Source of the DNA: Acidimicrobiales bacterium
GTDB taxonomy: Bacteria; Actinomycetota; Acidimicrobiia; Acidimicrobiales; UBA8190
Reading direction: 5' to 3'
Length of the DNA: 34,352 nucleotides
Assembly: GCA_035531755.1 (NCBI GenBank)
Contig: DATKSK010000019.1
Span: 1-34,352, forward strand
Part shown: one piece after another, positions 16,895 to 26,882 of the stretch
How positions within the stretch are numbered: the stretch's first letter is position 1
How the letters are laid out: each line of letters starts with the position of its first letter
The notes under the pieces: model-generated
The model's input: the letters and a program-made list of their open reading frames with translations, nothing else
Database searches by the model: none
Told to the model about the DNA's origin: nothing
Translations under genes and position numbers: made by a program

Positions 16895-17134
16895 GTGAGC
16901 GACGAGGCCACCTTCGACAAATTCAAGGCGTGCGCGATCGACGTCCTGCAGGTGCCCGCGGACAAGGTGGTCCCCGAGGCGCGCTTCGGTGACGACCTCG
17001 ACGCCGACAGCCTCGACCTGGTCGAGCTCGTCATGGCCCTCGAGGAGGCCTTCAACGTGACCGTCGACGAGTCCGAGCTCGAAGGCATCGAGACCGTCGG
17101 CCAGGCCTACGACCTGATCTCGGCCAAGCTCTGA
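16895..17134 (+). CDS. acpP: Acyl carrier protein
   Basis: This 79-residue acidic carrier holds growing acyl chains on a phosphopantetheine arm attached to Ser39 in DADSLDLVELVMALEE. Helix I (ATFDKFKACAIDVLQV) and the C-terminal helix (VGQAYDLISAKL) match the family. Start: GTG 16895 with a strong AAGGAGGA 4 nt upstream. The frame stays open upstream through the 13-bp array, which contains in-frame GTG codons (for example 16748), but those lack a good Shine-Dalgarno and would give a non-family N-terminus. The stop overlaps the ATG of fabF. Confidence 0.97.
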   Translation: MSDEATFDKFKACAIDVLQVPADKVVPEARFGDDLDADSLDLVELVMALEEAFNVTVDESELEGIETVGQAYDLISAKL

Positions 17135-18336
17135 TGCTCCTCGGGGTGGGGCCCGGCGGTCCCCTGCAGGGACGGCGTGTCGCCATCACCGGCATGGGCG
17201 TCCTGGCCTGCTGCGGCATCGGCCTCGACGCGTTCTGGCAGGGCCTGCAGCGTCCCGCGCCCGAGGGCGAGCGGCGCGTGCCCGACTTCGACCCCACGGC
17301 CTGGTTCGGCCCCAAGGAGGTCCGGCGCGTCGACCGCTTCGCCCAGTTCTCGGTGGCCGTGGCCGACATGGCGATCGCCGACGCCGGGGAGATCGACGCC
17401 GACCCCGACCGCTCGGGTGTGATCTTCGGCACCGGGGTGGGCGGCCTGGAGACCCTCCAGGAGCAGATCGGGGTGTTCCTCGACAAGGGCGCCCGCCGGG
17501 TGTCCCCGTTCCTGATCCCCATGATGATGGCCAACGCCGGCGCCGCCAACATCTCCATGCGAGTGGGGTGGCACGGCCCGTGCGAGACCATCACCACGGC
17601 GTGCGCGGCCGGCACCCACGCCGTGGCCGCCGCCGCCCGCCTGGTGGCGAGCGGCCGGTGCGACGTCGTCGTCGGCGGCGGGGCCGAGGCCGCCATGGTC
17701 GGCGTCGGGCTGGCCGCCTTCGCCAACATGACCGCGCTGTCGAGCGAGGGGAAGTCCCGGCCCTTCGACGTGCGCCGCGACGGCTTCATCTGCGCGGAGG
17801 GCGGCGGCGCGCTCGTGCTCGAGGACCTGGAGCACGCCCGCCGGCGCGGGGCGCGCATCTACGGCGAGCTCCTCGGCGCGGGGTCGACCGCCGACGCCCA
17901 CCACATCACCGCGCCGGCCCCCGGGGGCAACGGCGCGGCGGCCTGCATGGAGCTGGCCCTGGCCGACGCCCAGCTCGCTCCGGCGGCGATCGGCCACATC
18001 AATGCCCACGGCACCTCGACGCCGCTCAACGACCTGGCCGAGGCCCAGGCCATCGAGAAGGTGTTCGGGGCCCCCGCACCTCCGGTCACGTCGGTGAAGG
18101 GCGTCACCGGGCACGCCCTCGGGGGTGCGGGCGCCATCGAGGCGGTGGCCACGACCCTGTCCATCCACCACCGCCTGATCCCGCCCACCGCCGGGCACGA
18201 GCAGACCGACCCGGAGATCCACCTCGACGTGGTGCACGGCTCGGCCCGCCCGTGGGAGCCCGCCCCCTCGCTGTCGAACTCGTTCGGGTTCGGCGGCCAC
18301 AACGGCTGCCTCGTCATCGGGCCTCCCCCCGCCTGA
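17134..18336 (+). CDS. fabF: 3-oxoacyl-ACP synthase II (KAS II)
   Basis: This 400-residue elongating condensing enzyme has the Cys-His-His triad: Cys157 (TTACAAG), His292 ([11 protein letters not shown]) and His327 ([13 protein letters not shown], with Lys322). The N-terminal [15 protein letters not shown] and C-terminal [14 protein letters not shown] are family hallmarks. ATG 17134 overlaps the acpP stop (TGATG) without its own clear Shine-Dalgarno, implying coupling. It is the last fab gene. A GC-rich perfect hairpin follows at 18344-18374. Confidence 0.95.
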   Translation: MLLGVGPGGPLQGRRVAITGMGVLACCGIGLDAFWQGLQRPAPEGERRVPDFDPTAWFGPKEVRRVDRFAQFSVAVADMAIADAGEIDADPDRSGVIFGTGVGGLETLQEQIGVFLDKGARRVSPFLIPMMMANAGAANISMRVGWHGPCETITTACAAGTHAVAAAARLVASGRCDVVVGGGAEAAMVGVGLAAFANMTALSSEGKSRPFDVRRDGFICAEGGGALVLEDLEHARRRGARIYGELLGAGSTADAHHITAPAPGGNGAAACMELALADAQLAPAAIGHINAHGTSTPLNDLAEAQAIEKVFGAPAPPVTSVKGVTGHALGGAGAIEAVATTLSIHHRLIPPTAGHEQTDPEIHLDVVHGSARPWEPAPSLSNSFGFGGHNGCLVIGPPPA

Positions 18337-18343
18337 GCGCCCG

Positions 18344-18374
18344 CCGGCGGGGCCCGGAACGGGGGCCCCGCCGG
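18344..18374 (+). terminator. Perfect 12-bp hairpin after fabF
   Basis: CCGGCGGGGCCC (18344-18355) pairs completely with GGGCCCCGCCGG (18363-18374) around a 7-nt loop, starting 8 nt after the fabF stop. There is no T-tract, as is common for actinobacterial terminators. It separates the fab operon from a separate promoter for the next gene. Confidence 0.65.
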
Positions 18375-18380
18375 GCACGG

Positions 18381-18386
18381 TACGGT
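18381..18386 (+). promoter_or_regulatory. Candidate -10 box (TACGGT), leaderless UbiB-family gene
   Basis: TACGGT ends 7 nt before the ATG at 18394, directly after the fab hairpin. No Shine-Dalgarno is present, consistent with a leaderless transcript. Confidence 0.4.
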
Positions 18387-18393
18387 CGGCACG

Positions 18394-20124
18394 ATGACAC
18401 CCACCGCCGGCGGGCCGCCCCCGGGCCCCGCGCCGGCCGACCTCGCCGTCGGGGCGTTCTCCGCGCACCCACCGTGGCTCGTCGACCCGGACCACCTGGT
18501 GTGGCGCACCGGCATCGCGGCGCTGCGCGCCCGCACCCGGGCGGAGGCGCCGCGCCTCACGCGCCGGCGCCGGCTCCCCCCCGGTGTGCGCGTCGTGCGG
18601 GTGGGGGCGTTGCTCGGGACGGCGGTGGCGGGCTGGTACCTGCGCGACCGACGCCAGGGTCGGCATGCCTCGCGTGCCGGGCTGTCGCGGCGGCTGCGGC
18701 GCGCCTTCGAGCGGCTGGGCCCGACCTACATCAAGCTCGGGCAGATCCTGTCGTCGGGCGAGGGACTGTTCCCCGAGGAGCTCGTGGCGGAGTTCCGCCT
18801 GTGCCGCGACCAGGTCCCGGCGGAGTCCTTCGCCGACGTGCGCCGCATCGTCGAGGCGGAACTGGGCATGCCCCTCGAACAGCGCTTCAGCAGCTTCGAG
18901 CGCCGGCCCATCGCGGCGGCGTCGGTGGCGCAGGTCCACGCCGCGACCCTCGACACCGGCGAGGCGGTGGTGGTCAAGGTGCAGCGGCCCGACGTGGCCC
19001 GCCTGGTGCGCCACGACCTGGCCGCCATGAGCTGGATCGCCCCGCTGTTGGTGGGGCGGATCCCCGTCGCCGCCCTCGCCAACCCTCCGGCGCTCGTCGA
19101 GCTCTTCGCCGAGACGATCGTGGAGGAGCTCGACTTCCGCCTCGAGGCCGAGAACATGCTCGACGTCGCCCGCGTGCTCGCCGACACCGGCCAGCAGGCC
19201 ATCGTGGTGCCGCGCCCGCACCCGTCGCTCGTCACCCGGCGCGTCCTCGTGATGGAGCGCCTGGAGGGCTTCGCCTGGGGGGACGCCGAGGCCATGCGCG
19301 CCGCCGGCATCGACACCGAGGCCGTCCTGCACGCTGCGCTCATCGCCTTCCTCGAGGGTGCGGTGCTCTACGGCGTGTTCCACGGCGACCTGCACGGGGG
19401 AAACCTCCTCGTGCAGCCCGACGGGCGCGTGGCGCTGCTCGACTTCGGGATCACCGGGCGGTTCGACGAGGCCAGGCGCCTGGCGTTCCTCCGCCTCGTG
19501 GTGGCGGCGTCCGCCAACGACGTCCCCGGCCAGATCGCGGCGATGCGCGACCTCGGCGCGCTCCCCGTCGACGTCGACATCGACGCCGTGATCCGCGACC
19601 TCGGGCTCGACCGTCCGCCGATCGACCCCACCACGCTCACCGCCGAGGAGCTCACCGCCGAGATCCGCGACATCACCAAGGGCCTGCTCGGCTACGGGGC
19701 GCGCATGCCCAAGGAGCTCATGCTCTACGTGAAGGACATGCTCTTCCTCGACGGCGCCCTGGCGGTGATGGCCCCCAACGTGGACGTCATCGGGGAGATC
19801 GTCAAGGTCGTGCTGTACTTCCACGAGCGCCACGGGGAGCGCATCGCCCTCGAGATGGGCGTCGAGCCGGGCACCATTCCGGGCGTCGACGTCGCCGGCA
19901 TCCGCGCCTCGCTGGGCGTGTCGGAGGAAGTCGACACGCTCACGTACCGCGAGCTGCAGGAGCGCCGCGAGCTCATCCGCCGTCGCCTCGAGCAGCACCA
20001 GCGCGGCGGGCGCCGCCGCCGGCGCCGCCGTTCCCCGGGCACGTCGGGCGCAAGCCCCTCACCGACGGGCCCCGCACCGGCGGGGCCCGCGAGGAGACCG
20101 GGCGAGGAGACCGACGAGGCCTAG
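18394..20124 (+). CDS. UbiB/ABC1 (ADCK)-family atypical kinase
   Basis: This 576-residue protein has all the UbiB-family motifs: KLGQ (114-117) in the KxGQ helix, Ala-rich nucleotide loop AAASVAQVH (174-182), Lys195 (VVVKVQRP), the EELDFRLEAEN segment, catalytic HGDLHGGN (330-337) and DFG (350-352). Family members are ATP-dependent and linked to isoprenoid quinone or lipid metabolism; the exact reaction is unsettled. The usual two C-terminal membrane helices are not evident; instead a single hydrophobic stretch lies at ~67-83. The C-terminus from ~530 is Arg-rich, then Pro/Gly-rich. Its TAG shares bases with the stop of the convergent gene at 20121 (CTAG). Confidence 0.88.
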   Translation: MTPTAGGPPPGPAPADLAVGAFSAHPPWLVDPDHLVWRTGIAALRARTRAEAPRLTRRRRLPPGVRVVRVGALLGTAVAGWYLRDRRQGRHASRAGLSRRLRRAFERLGPTYIKLGQILSSGEGLFPEELVAEFRLCRDQVPAESFADVRRIVEAELGMPLEQRFSSFERRPIAAASVAQVHAATLDTGEAVVVKVQRPDVARLVRHDLAAMSWIAPLLVGRIPVAALANPPALVELFAETIVEELDFRLEAENMLDVARVLADTGQQAIVVPRPHPSLVTRRVLVMERLEGFAWGDAEAMRAAGIDTEAVLHAALIAFLEGAVLYGVFHGDLHGGNLLVQPDGRVALLDFGITGRFDEARRLAFLRLVVAASANDVPGQIAAMRDLGALPVDVDIDAVIRDLGLDRPPIDPTTLTAEELTAEIRDITKGLLGYGARMPKELMLYVKDMLFLDGALAVMAPNVDVIGEIVKVVLYFHERHGERIALEMGVEPGTIPGVDVAGIRASLGVSEEVDTLTYRELQERRELIRRRLEQHQRGGRRRRRRRSPGTSGASPSPTGPAPAGPARRPGEETDEA

Positions 20125-20882
20125 ACGGGCGGGGCCTGGGCCGACGTCGAGGACGACGGACCGCCCGCCGCGCCCCGCGGCCCCATCGGCCGCCAGGTGC
20201 CGGCGTTGGCCTGCAGGGTCGTCTCGTCGACGACCTGCTTGGCGGTCGAGGTGCTGCCCGACACGATCGCCTCCACCCGCACGGTGTCGCCCTGCTTGAC
20301 GCTGCCGATGCCCATCTCGCCACCGTTGACACTGGTGCCGGCGTCGACGGTGAAGGTGCCCGAGGTGCCGTCCGCGCTCTTGACCGTCAGGGTCCAGGTG
20401 CTCCCCGCCGTGTCGGTGACGCCGGACACCGTGCCGGTGCGCTCGGTGACGGTCTCGTAGCCGTTGGGGCCGTTCACGGTGAACTCACCGTGGACGACCG
20501 GACCGCCGATCCCCCCGCCGAAGGGTCCCCCGCCCATGTGCCCCATGCGTCCCCGCGGGCCGAAGGGGGCGTTCGGCGCGGCCGCCGGTGGCGTCGTGAT
20601 CGACGACGAGCCCGACGGCGCGGAGGTCGACGAGGACCCCGGGTCCGTGGCGGTGGTGGACGTGGACGTGGACGTGGACGTGGACGTGTCGCTCGAGCTC
20701 GTGGCGGCATTGGCGAGCGCCCCCGCCCCCACCGCCACGCCGGCGGCGGCCCCGATGCCCACGGCCGCCTTCAGCAGGCGACGCCGGGACGGTGGCGTGG
20801 GCGGCGGCCCCCCGGTCGGTGCGGCCCCCATGGGCGGCGTGCCCCACGGCGCCCCCGGCGGGTTCACCGGCATGTCGTGCAT
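20121..20882 (-). CDS. Exported or membrane-anchored DUF5666-like protein
   Basis: This is a 253-residue protein. Residues 1-31 are Pro/Gly-rich and cytoplasmic, then SRRRLLKAA (32-40) resembles a Tat motif, followed by a hydrophobic segment (~39-58). A Ser/Thr linker contains six ST pairs encoded by a 6-bp repeat, and a Gly/Met-rich patch follows (~110-125). The C-terminal ~110 residues (TGTVSGVTDTAGSTWTLTVKSADG ... VKQGDTVRVEAIVSG) look like a DUF5666-type beta-barrel, function unknown. The ATG at 20882 has GGAGGAGG upstream. A longer frame to 20978 would add 32 residues of 5' leader and is not favoured. Stop codon overlaps that of the UbiB gene. Confidence 0.75.
   Translation of the reverse strand: MHDMPVNPPGAPWGTPPMGAAPTGGPPPTPPSRRRLLKAAVGIGAAAGVAVGAGALANAATSSSDTSTSTSTSTSTTATDPGSSSTSAPSGSSSITTPPAAAPNAPFGPRGRMGHMGGGPFGGGIGGPVVHGEFTVNGPNGYETVTERTGTVSGVTDTAGSTWTLTVKSADGTSGTFTVDAGTSVNGGEMGIGSVKQGDTVRVEAIVSGSTSTAKQVVDETTLQANAGTWRPMGPRGAAGGPSSSTSAQAPPV
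20658..20687 (-). repeat. 6-bp repeat (GGACGT x5) in Ser/Thr linker
   Basis: Five perfect GGACGT units on the plus strand encode alternating Ser-Thr in the linker just after the membrane segment of the DUF5666-like protein. Gain or loss of units would change linker length in frame. Confidence 0.9.
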
Positions 20883-20898
20883 CGTCTGCCTCCTCCTC

Positions 20899-20920
20899 CG
20901 GCGCCGGTAGGCCGGCGCCG
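20899..20920 (-). promoter_or_regulatory. Perfect 9-bp hairpin in the 5' leader of the DUF5666-like gene
   Basis: CGGCGCCGG (20899-20907) and CCGGCGCCG (20912-20920) form a 9-bp stem with a 4-nt loop immediately upstream of GGAGGAGG. If transcription begins after the TACCGT box at 20932-20937, the hairpin lies near the mRNA 5' end, where it could protect against decay. Confidence 0.5.
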
Positions 20921-20931
20921 ACCTGAGGATC

Positions 20932-20937
20932 ACGGTA
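20932..20937 (-). promoter_or_regulatory. Candidate -10 box (TACCGT)
   Basis: TACCGT matches TANNNT and lies about 49 nt before the ATG at 20882. No clear -35. Confidence 0.3.
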
Positions 20938-21041
20938 CGCACCGTTCCTGTGGCGAAACTGTGCAGTGGCGAATTCATTTCGTCCCGACGTCCCTCCCGG
21001 GGCGGCGCCGGTGCGACGCCTCCGGAGCGAGGGGCGCGCGG

Positions 21042-21839
21042 TCAGGAGGTGGCGTCGATACCGGCGCGCAGCTCCGACACGAACGCGGCCGCGCCGTCGG
21101 GACCGGCCCCGTCGAGCAGCCGGCGCACGAGGGCCGAGCCGACCACCACGCCGTCGGCCTCGGTGCACGCCTCGGCCGCCTGCGCGGCGTTCGACACGCC
21201 GATGCCGATGCACACGGGGCGCTCGGTCAGCCGCCGGACGGTGGCGGCCACGTGGCGCGCCGAGGACGCCAGCTCCGAACGCTCGCCGGTCACCCCCATG
21301 ACCCCGACGCCGTAGACGAAGCCCCGCGACCGTTCACAGATGGCCCGGGCCCGGGCCTCGGGCGTGGACGGCGCCACCAGCAGGACGGTGGCCACCCCGG
21401 CGGCGTCAGCCTCCTCGCACCATTCGCCGGACTCCTCGAGGGGGAGGTCGGGGATGATGGCCCCGGCGATGCCGGCGTCGGCCAGCGAGCGGGCGAAGCG
21501 GCGCAGGCCGGCGCGGAACACGATGTTGTAGTACGTCATCACGCACAGCGGCACGGGGAGGTCGGCGCGCGCCAGCACGTCGAGCACCGACGACGGCGTG
21601 GTGCCCCGCTGCAACGCCCGCAGCGACGCCTCCTGGATGACGGGCCCGTCGATCATCGGGTCCGAAAAGGGGATCCCGATCTCCACGGCGTCAGCGCCGG
21701 CGTCGGCCACGGCGAGCACGGCCTCGGCCCAGTCCGGTCCCATCCCGCCGGTCACGTAGGGGACGAGGAGCTTGCGCCCCCGGGCCCGGCGCGCCCGCAG
21801 ATGGGCCTCGAGCGACCCGATCTCCTCGGGCGCGCTCAT
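21042..21839 (-). CDS. trpA: Tryptophan synthase alpha chain
   Basis: This 265-residue TIM barrel cleaves indole-3-glycerol phosphate to indole and glyceraldehyde 3-phosphate. Catalytic Glu53 and Asp64 are present in [15 protein letters not shown] (equivalent to E. coli Glu49 and Asp60). Other family segments are [23 protein letters not shown], and the phosphate loop near [12 protein letters not shown] and [13 protein letters not shown] 21839 overlaps the trpB stop by 4 nt (ATGA), consistent with the tight complex the two subunits form. The open frame to 21947 is a shadow of trpB. Last gene of the trpCFBA operon. Confidence 0.95.
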   Translation of the reverse strand: MSAPEEIGSLEAHLRARRARGRKLLVPYVTGGMGPDWAEAVLAVADAGADAVEIGIPFSDPMIDGPVIQEASLRALQRGTTPSSVLDVLARADLPVPLCVMTYYNIVFRAGLRRFARSLADAGIAGAIIPDLPLEESGEWCEEADAAGVATVLLVAPSTPEARARAICERSRGFVYGVGVMGVTGERSELASSARHVAATVRRLTERPVCIGIGVSNAAQAAEACTEADGVVVGSALVRRLLDGAGPDGAAAFVSELRAGIDATS

Positions 21840-23017
21840 CGCAGCATGTCGCGCACCTGGGCGACGTCCTTGTCGCCGCGCCCCGACAGGGTGAGGAGCA
21901 CGGTGGCGCCCGCCGGCACCGACCGACCCGCCTCGCGCACCAGCCACGCCAGGGCGTGCGCCGGCTCCAGGGCGGGGATGATGCCCTCGGTCTGCGCCAG
22001 CAGCCCGAAGGCGGCCAGGACCTCGTCGTCGCCGGCGTGCTCGTAGCGGGCCCGGCCGATGGCCGACAGGTGGGCGTGCTCGGGGCCGATGCCGGGATAG
22101 TCGAGGCCCGCCGAGATGGAGTGGGCCTCAAGGATCTGCCCCGCCTCGTCCTGCAGGACGTAGCTCTTCATGCCGTGGACGACGCCCGGCACGCCCCGGC
22201 CCATGGCGGCGCCGCCGGCGGCCTCCACACCCACCAGCACGGCGTCGGTGTCGGCGAACCCGGCGAACGTGCCCGCCGCGTTCGAGCCCCCGCCCACGCA
22301 GGCCACCACCCAGTCCGGGTCCGCACCTCCGAGCAGCGCCCGGCACTGCTCGCGGGCCTCGTCGCCGACGACGCGTTGCAGCTCGCGCACCATCCACGGA
22401 TAGGGGTGCGGGCCCATCACCGACCCGAGGCAGTAGTGCGTGTGCTCCACGTTGGCCACCCAGTCGCGCAGGGCCTCGTTGACGGCGTCCTTGAGCGTGC
22501 GGCTGCCCGAGGACACCGGCCGCACCTCGGCGCCGAGCAGCTCCATGCGGAACACGTTGAGCGCCTGGCGCTCGGTGTCGACCTCGCCCATGTAGACGAC
22601 GCAGTCCATGCCGAACAGCGCCGCCGCCGTGGCGCTGGCCACGCCGTGCTGGCCCGCACCGGTCTCGGCGATGAGGCGCTGCTTGCCCATCCGCCGCGCC
22701 AGCAGCGCCTGCCCGATGACGTTGTTCAGCTTGTGCGACCCGGTGTGGGCGAGGTCCTCGCGCTTGAGCAGCACCCGCACACCGAGGCGCTCCGACAGCC
22801 GGGCGCACTCGGTGACGGGCGTGGGCCGGCCCCCGTAGTCGCGCAGGATGGCGCCCAGCTCGGCGTGGAAGGCCGGGTCGGTCCAGGCGGCGCGGAACGC
22901 CGCTTCGAGCTCCATGCAGGCGGGGACGAGCGACTCGGGGACGAACCGGCCTCCGAAGTCGCCGAAGCGGCCTCCCGGTGACGGCTCCCCCATGGCACCC
23001 ACACGTGCGCCGCTCAC
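21836..23017 (-). CDS. trpB: Tryptophan synthase beta chain
   Basis: This 393-residue PLP enzyme condenses indole with serine. PLP Lys96 is in HTGSHKLNN, the phosphate-binding loop is GGGSNAAG, and the N-terminal [13 protein letters not shown] matches TrpB1-type enzymes that partner TrpA. GTG 23017 overlaps the trpF stop (GTGA); an in-frame ATG at 22993 (residue 9) is a possible alternative and would give MGEPSPGG. The 3' end overlaps trpA. Confidence 0.95.
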   Translation of the reverse strand: MSGARVGAMGEPSPGGRFGDFGGRFVPESLVPACMELEAAFRAAWTDPAFHAELGAILRDYGGRPTPVTECARLSERLGVRVLLKREDLAHTGSHKLNNVIGQALLARRMGKQRLIAETGAGQHGVASATAAALFGMDCVVYMGEVDTERQALNVFRMELLGAEVRPVSSGSRTLKDAVNEALRDWVANVEHTHYCLGSVMGPHPYPWMVRELQRVVGDEAREQCRALLGGADPDWVVACVGGGSNAAGTFAGFADTDAVLVGVEAAGGAAMGRGVPGVVHGMKSYVLQDEAGQILEAHSISAGLDYPGIGPEHAHLSAIGRARYEHAGDDEVLAAFGLLAQTEGIIPALEPAHALAWLVREAGRSVPAGATVLLTLSGRGDKDVAQVRDMLR

Positions 23018-23703
23018 TCGTCCTCCTGCCAGTCGAAGGGGCGGTCGCCGGTGTCGTCGTCCTCGGGGGCGCCGTCCTCGACGTCGCCCCCGGTGGCCTC
23101 GCCGGCCGCGGCGCGCGCCGCGGCGATGAAGGCGCGCATCTTGCCGGGGTCCTTGCGCCCCGGCTCGGACTCCACCCCCGTCGACACGTCGACCCCGAAC
23201 GGATGCAGGTGGGCGATGGCGTCGGCCACGTTGTCGGAGCGCAGGCCCCCCGAGACGATGAGACGCGCCGGGTCGACCACGCCCTCCGCCAGCTGCCAGT
23301 CGAAGACCTCGCCCGACCCGGGCGACAGGGCGTCCACCAGGATGGCGTCGACCCCGTAGTCGTCGATGCGGGCGATGCCGGGGTGGCCCACCGGGAACGC
23401 CTTGATGGTCACGGGGATGCGCTCGGCCACCCAGGCGGTGTCCTGGGCCGTCTCGTCGCCGTGGAGCTGGGCGGCGCGCAGGCCGATGCCGTTCACGATG
23501 TCCACCACGCGGGTGCGGGCCTCGTTGCGGAAGACCCCGACGGTGAGGATCTCCGGCGGGACACGCTCGATGATGCGCCGCACGGCCTGGGGCGCGACCT
23601 GCCGGGGCGACGGGGCGAACACGAACCCCACGGCGTCGGCGCCGAGGCCCACGGCCAGCAGGGCGTCGGCCTCGGACGTGATGCCGCAGATCTTCACGAG
23701 CAC
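23014..23703 (-). CDS. trpF: Phosphoribosylanthranilate isomerase with acidic tail
   Basis: This 229-residue TIM barrel catalyses the Amadori isomerisation before indole ring closure. Catalytic Cys6 (KICGIT) and Asp124 (ILVDA) are present, as is the phosphate-site [12 protein letters not shown] and VDVSTGVES. The last ~30 residues form an acidic, Glu/Asp-rich tail ([20 protein letters not shown]) beyond the normal family end. GTG 23703 lies 4 nt after the trpC stop. Many actinobacteria (Mycobacterium, Streptomyces) lack trpF and use the dual HisA/TrpF enzyme PriA, so a dedicated gene here is informative about lineage. Confidence 0.93.
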   Translation of the reverse strand: MLVKICGITSEADALLAVGLGADAVGFVFAPSPRQVAPQAVRRIIERVPPEILTVGVFRNEARTRVVDIVNGIGLRAAQLHGDETAQDTAWVAERIPVTIKAFPVGHPGIARIDDYGVDAILVDALSPGSGEVFDWQLAEGVVDPARLIVSGGLRSDNVADAIAHLHPFGVDVSTGVESEPGRKDPGKMRAFIAAARAAAGEATGGDVEDGAPEDDDTGDRPFDWQEDE

Positions 23704-23707
23704 GGCG

Positions 23708-24544
23708 TCACCCCCGCGCCCGGTAGGCGTCCCGGGGGGCGTGGCGCGCCCCGATGCGCTGGCCGGTCAGATCCCGGACCGCGGCGCGCCGGTCGGCGGC
23801 CCGCACGAGGGACTCGCCCACGAGCACCGCCTGGTAGCCGACGCCCGCCAGCCGGCGGGCGTCGTCGGGCCCGGTGATCCCCGACTCGGCCACGGCCACC
23901 ACCTCGGGGGGGATCCTCCCCCCGAGCCGCTCGGCGCGCCCGGGGTCCACGGCGAACGTCGTCAGGTCGCGCTGGTTGACCCCGACCATCTCGGCCCCGG
24001 CACCCAGGGCGCGCTCGAGCTCGGCCTCGTCGTGCACCTCCACCAGGGCGTCGAGCGACAGCTCGTGCGCCAGGGTCACGAGTCCCAGGAGCTCGGCGTC
24101 CGACAGGGCGGCCACGATGAGCAGCACGGCGTCGGCCCCCATGAGCCGGGCGTCGCACACGTCGGCGTCGCCCACGGTGAAGTCCTTGCGCAGCACCGGC
24201 AGTGCGCACGCGGCGCGGGCGGCCGCCAGGTCGGCCGCGGAGCCGCCGAAGAATTCCTCGTCGGTGAGCACCGACAGGCAGGCCGCACCGCCCGCCGCGT
24301 AGTCGGCGGCCACCTGGGCGGGGTCGAGGCCGGCGGCGATGACCCCCTTGCTGGGCGAGCGCCGCTTCACCTCGGCGATGACGGCCAGCGCCTCCCCCGC
24401 CGGGGCCGCCAGCGCGCCCAGGAAGGGTCGGGTCGGCGGTTGCGCCTCGGCCCGCGCCAGCAGCTCGTCCAGGCTGCGGTCGTCGGCCGCGGCCCGGGCG
24501 CGGTGGGTGGCGAGGATGGTGGAGAGGTAGGTGTCGGCCGGCAC
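23708..24544 (-). CDS. trpC: Indole-3-glycerol phosphate synthase
   Basis: This 278-residue TIM-barrel enzyme closes the indole ring. Family motifs include IAEVKRRSPSKG, the YAAGGAACLSVLTDEEFFGG segment, LRKDF with the catalytic Lys, GVNQRDL, and VAESGITGPDDARRL near the C-terminus. GTG 24544 fits the family N-terminus (TYLSTILATHRARAA) and lies 7 nt after a TAGGCT box with no Shine-Dalgarno, suggesting a leaderless start. First gene of trpC-trpF-trpB-trpA. No T-box, tandem Trp codons or attenuator were found upstream. The divergent response regulator starts 160 nt away. Confidence 0.95.
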   Translation of the reverse strand: MPADTYLSTILATHRARAAADDRSLDELLARAEAQPPTRPFLGALAAPAGEALAVIAEVKRRSPSKGVIAAGLDPAQVAADYAAGGAACLSVLTDEEFFGGSAADLAAARAACALPVLRKDFTVGDADVCDARLMGADAVLLIVAALSDAELLGLVTLAHELSLDALVEVHDEAELERALGAGAEMVGVNQRDLTTFAVDPGRAERLGGRIPPEVVAVAESGITGPDDARRLAGVGYQAVLVGESLVRAADRRAAVRDLTGQRIGARHAPRDAYRARG

Positions 24545-24551
24545 CGGCGCC

Positions 24552-24557
24552 AGCCTA
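24552..24557 (-). promoter_or_regulatory. Candidate -10 box (TAGGCT), leaderless trpC
   Basis: TAGGCT ends 7 nt before the GTG of trpC, the same geometry as at polA and the UbiB-family gene. No -35 was recognised. Confidence 0.4.
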
Positions 24558-24703
24558 ATGGGCGGTGGTGCGCGCCCCGGGCCCTCACACTCTCCTCATA
24601 GGGGCATCACGGCCCGCGCACGGCGCCGCGGTCTCCTGGCACGGTGCGCGCACGGTACGAGGGTCCCCGTGGGGCCATCCCCCCCGGTGGCAGGCTGGGG
24701 GCG

Positions 24704-25387
24704 ATGGGAGGGGACGGAGAGACCATCGTCGTCATCGAGGACGACCGCAACATCTCCGACCTGGTGGCGCTGTACCTGCGCCGCGAGGGCTACCGCGTGC
24801 TGCAGGCCGAGGACGCCGAGGGCGGCCTGGCCTACGTCGACCGGGACCGTCCCCAGCTGGTCGTGGTCGACATCGGCCTGCCCGGGGCGCTCGACGGCCT
24901 CGACGTGTGCCGCCGCCTGCGCGCCGATGGAGGCGACGTCCCCGTCGTCATGCTCACGGCCCGCGACGACGAGGTCGACCGGGTGATCGGCTTCGAGCTC
25001 GGCGCCGACGACTACATCACCAAGCCGTTCTCGGCGCGTGAGCTCGTCGCCCGGGTGCGCGCCATCCTGCGCCGCGCCGGGTCCCCGCCCCGGGCCGCGC
25101 CCGCCGTGCTCGAGGTGGGCGAAATCGCCGTCGACACCGGCCGGCGCGAGGTCCGCAGCGGCGCCGCGGTCGTGGCGCTCACCACGCGCGAGTTCGACCT
25201 CCTCACCTACCTCGCCCTCAACCGGGGGCTGGCCCTGTCGCGACGTCAGCTCCTCGACGGCGTCTGGGGCGACGGGTGGTACGGCGACGAGCGCACGGTC
25301 GACGTCCACGTCCGGCAACTGCGCAAGAAGCTCGGCGACTCGCTCCCCCTCACGACCGTGTGGGGTGTCGGCTACCGGCTCGGCTGA
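24704..25387 (+). CDS. OmpR/PhoB-family response regulator
   Basis: This is a 227-residue DNA-binding regulator. The receiver has the acidic pair Glu12/Asp13/Asp14, phosphoacceptor Asp56 (VVVDIGLPG), Thr85 and Lys107 (ITKPF). The winged-helix output domain (~130-227) has LTTREFDLLTYLALN, SRRQLLDGVWG, RTVDVHVRQLRKKLG and the C-terminal hairpin TVWGVGYRLG. ATG 24704 follows GGGGG and places the receiver at the N-terminus; the open frame from 24644 adds a non-family leader. The partner kinase gene begins 9 nt downstream. Target genes are unknown; autoregulation and the nearby surface-protein gene are natural candidates (inference). Confidence 0.93.
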   Translation: MGGDGETIVVIEDDRNISDLVALYLRREGYRVLQAEDAEGGLAYVDRDRPQLVVVDIGLPGALDGLDVCRRLRADGGDVPVVMLTARDDEVDRVIGFELGADDYITKPFSARELVARVRAILRRAGSPPRAAPAVLEVGEIAVDTGRREVRSGAAVVALTTREFDLLTYLALNRGLALSRRQLLDGVWGDGWYGDERTVDVHVRQLRKKLGDSLPLTTVWGVGYRLG

Positions 25388-25396
25388 GCGACGGCC

Positions 25397-26866
<1,470 letters not shown>

Positions 26867-26882
26867 GGGAAGCGCCCTGACG

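Noticed and set aside
16577-17088. Minus-strand and plus-strand open frames through the 13-bp array with repeats such as FHRLVPPACSTGL
   Set aside because: All six frames are open through the array by construction. These frames have no Shine-Dalgarno and overlap fabG or acpP.
17107-22046. Other very long open frames (for example minus 17107-19998 and plus 17568-22046)
   Set aside because: High GC makes stop codons rare. They oppose or overlap fabF, the UbiB-family gene and trpA with clear motifs, and their compositions are Arg/Gly/Pro/His-rich without domains.
24545-24703. T-box, trp attenuator or leader peptide upstream of trpC
   Set aside because: No T-box consensus, no tandem Trp codons and no terminator/antiterminator pair were found. 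A -10 box 7 nt before the GTG leaves no room for a leader.
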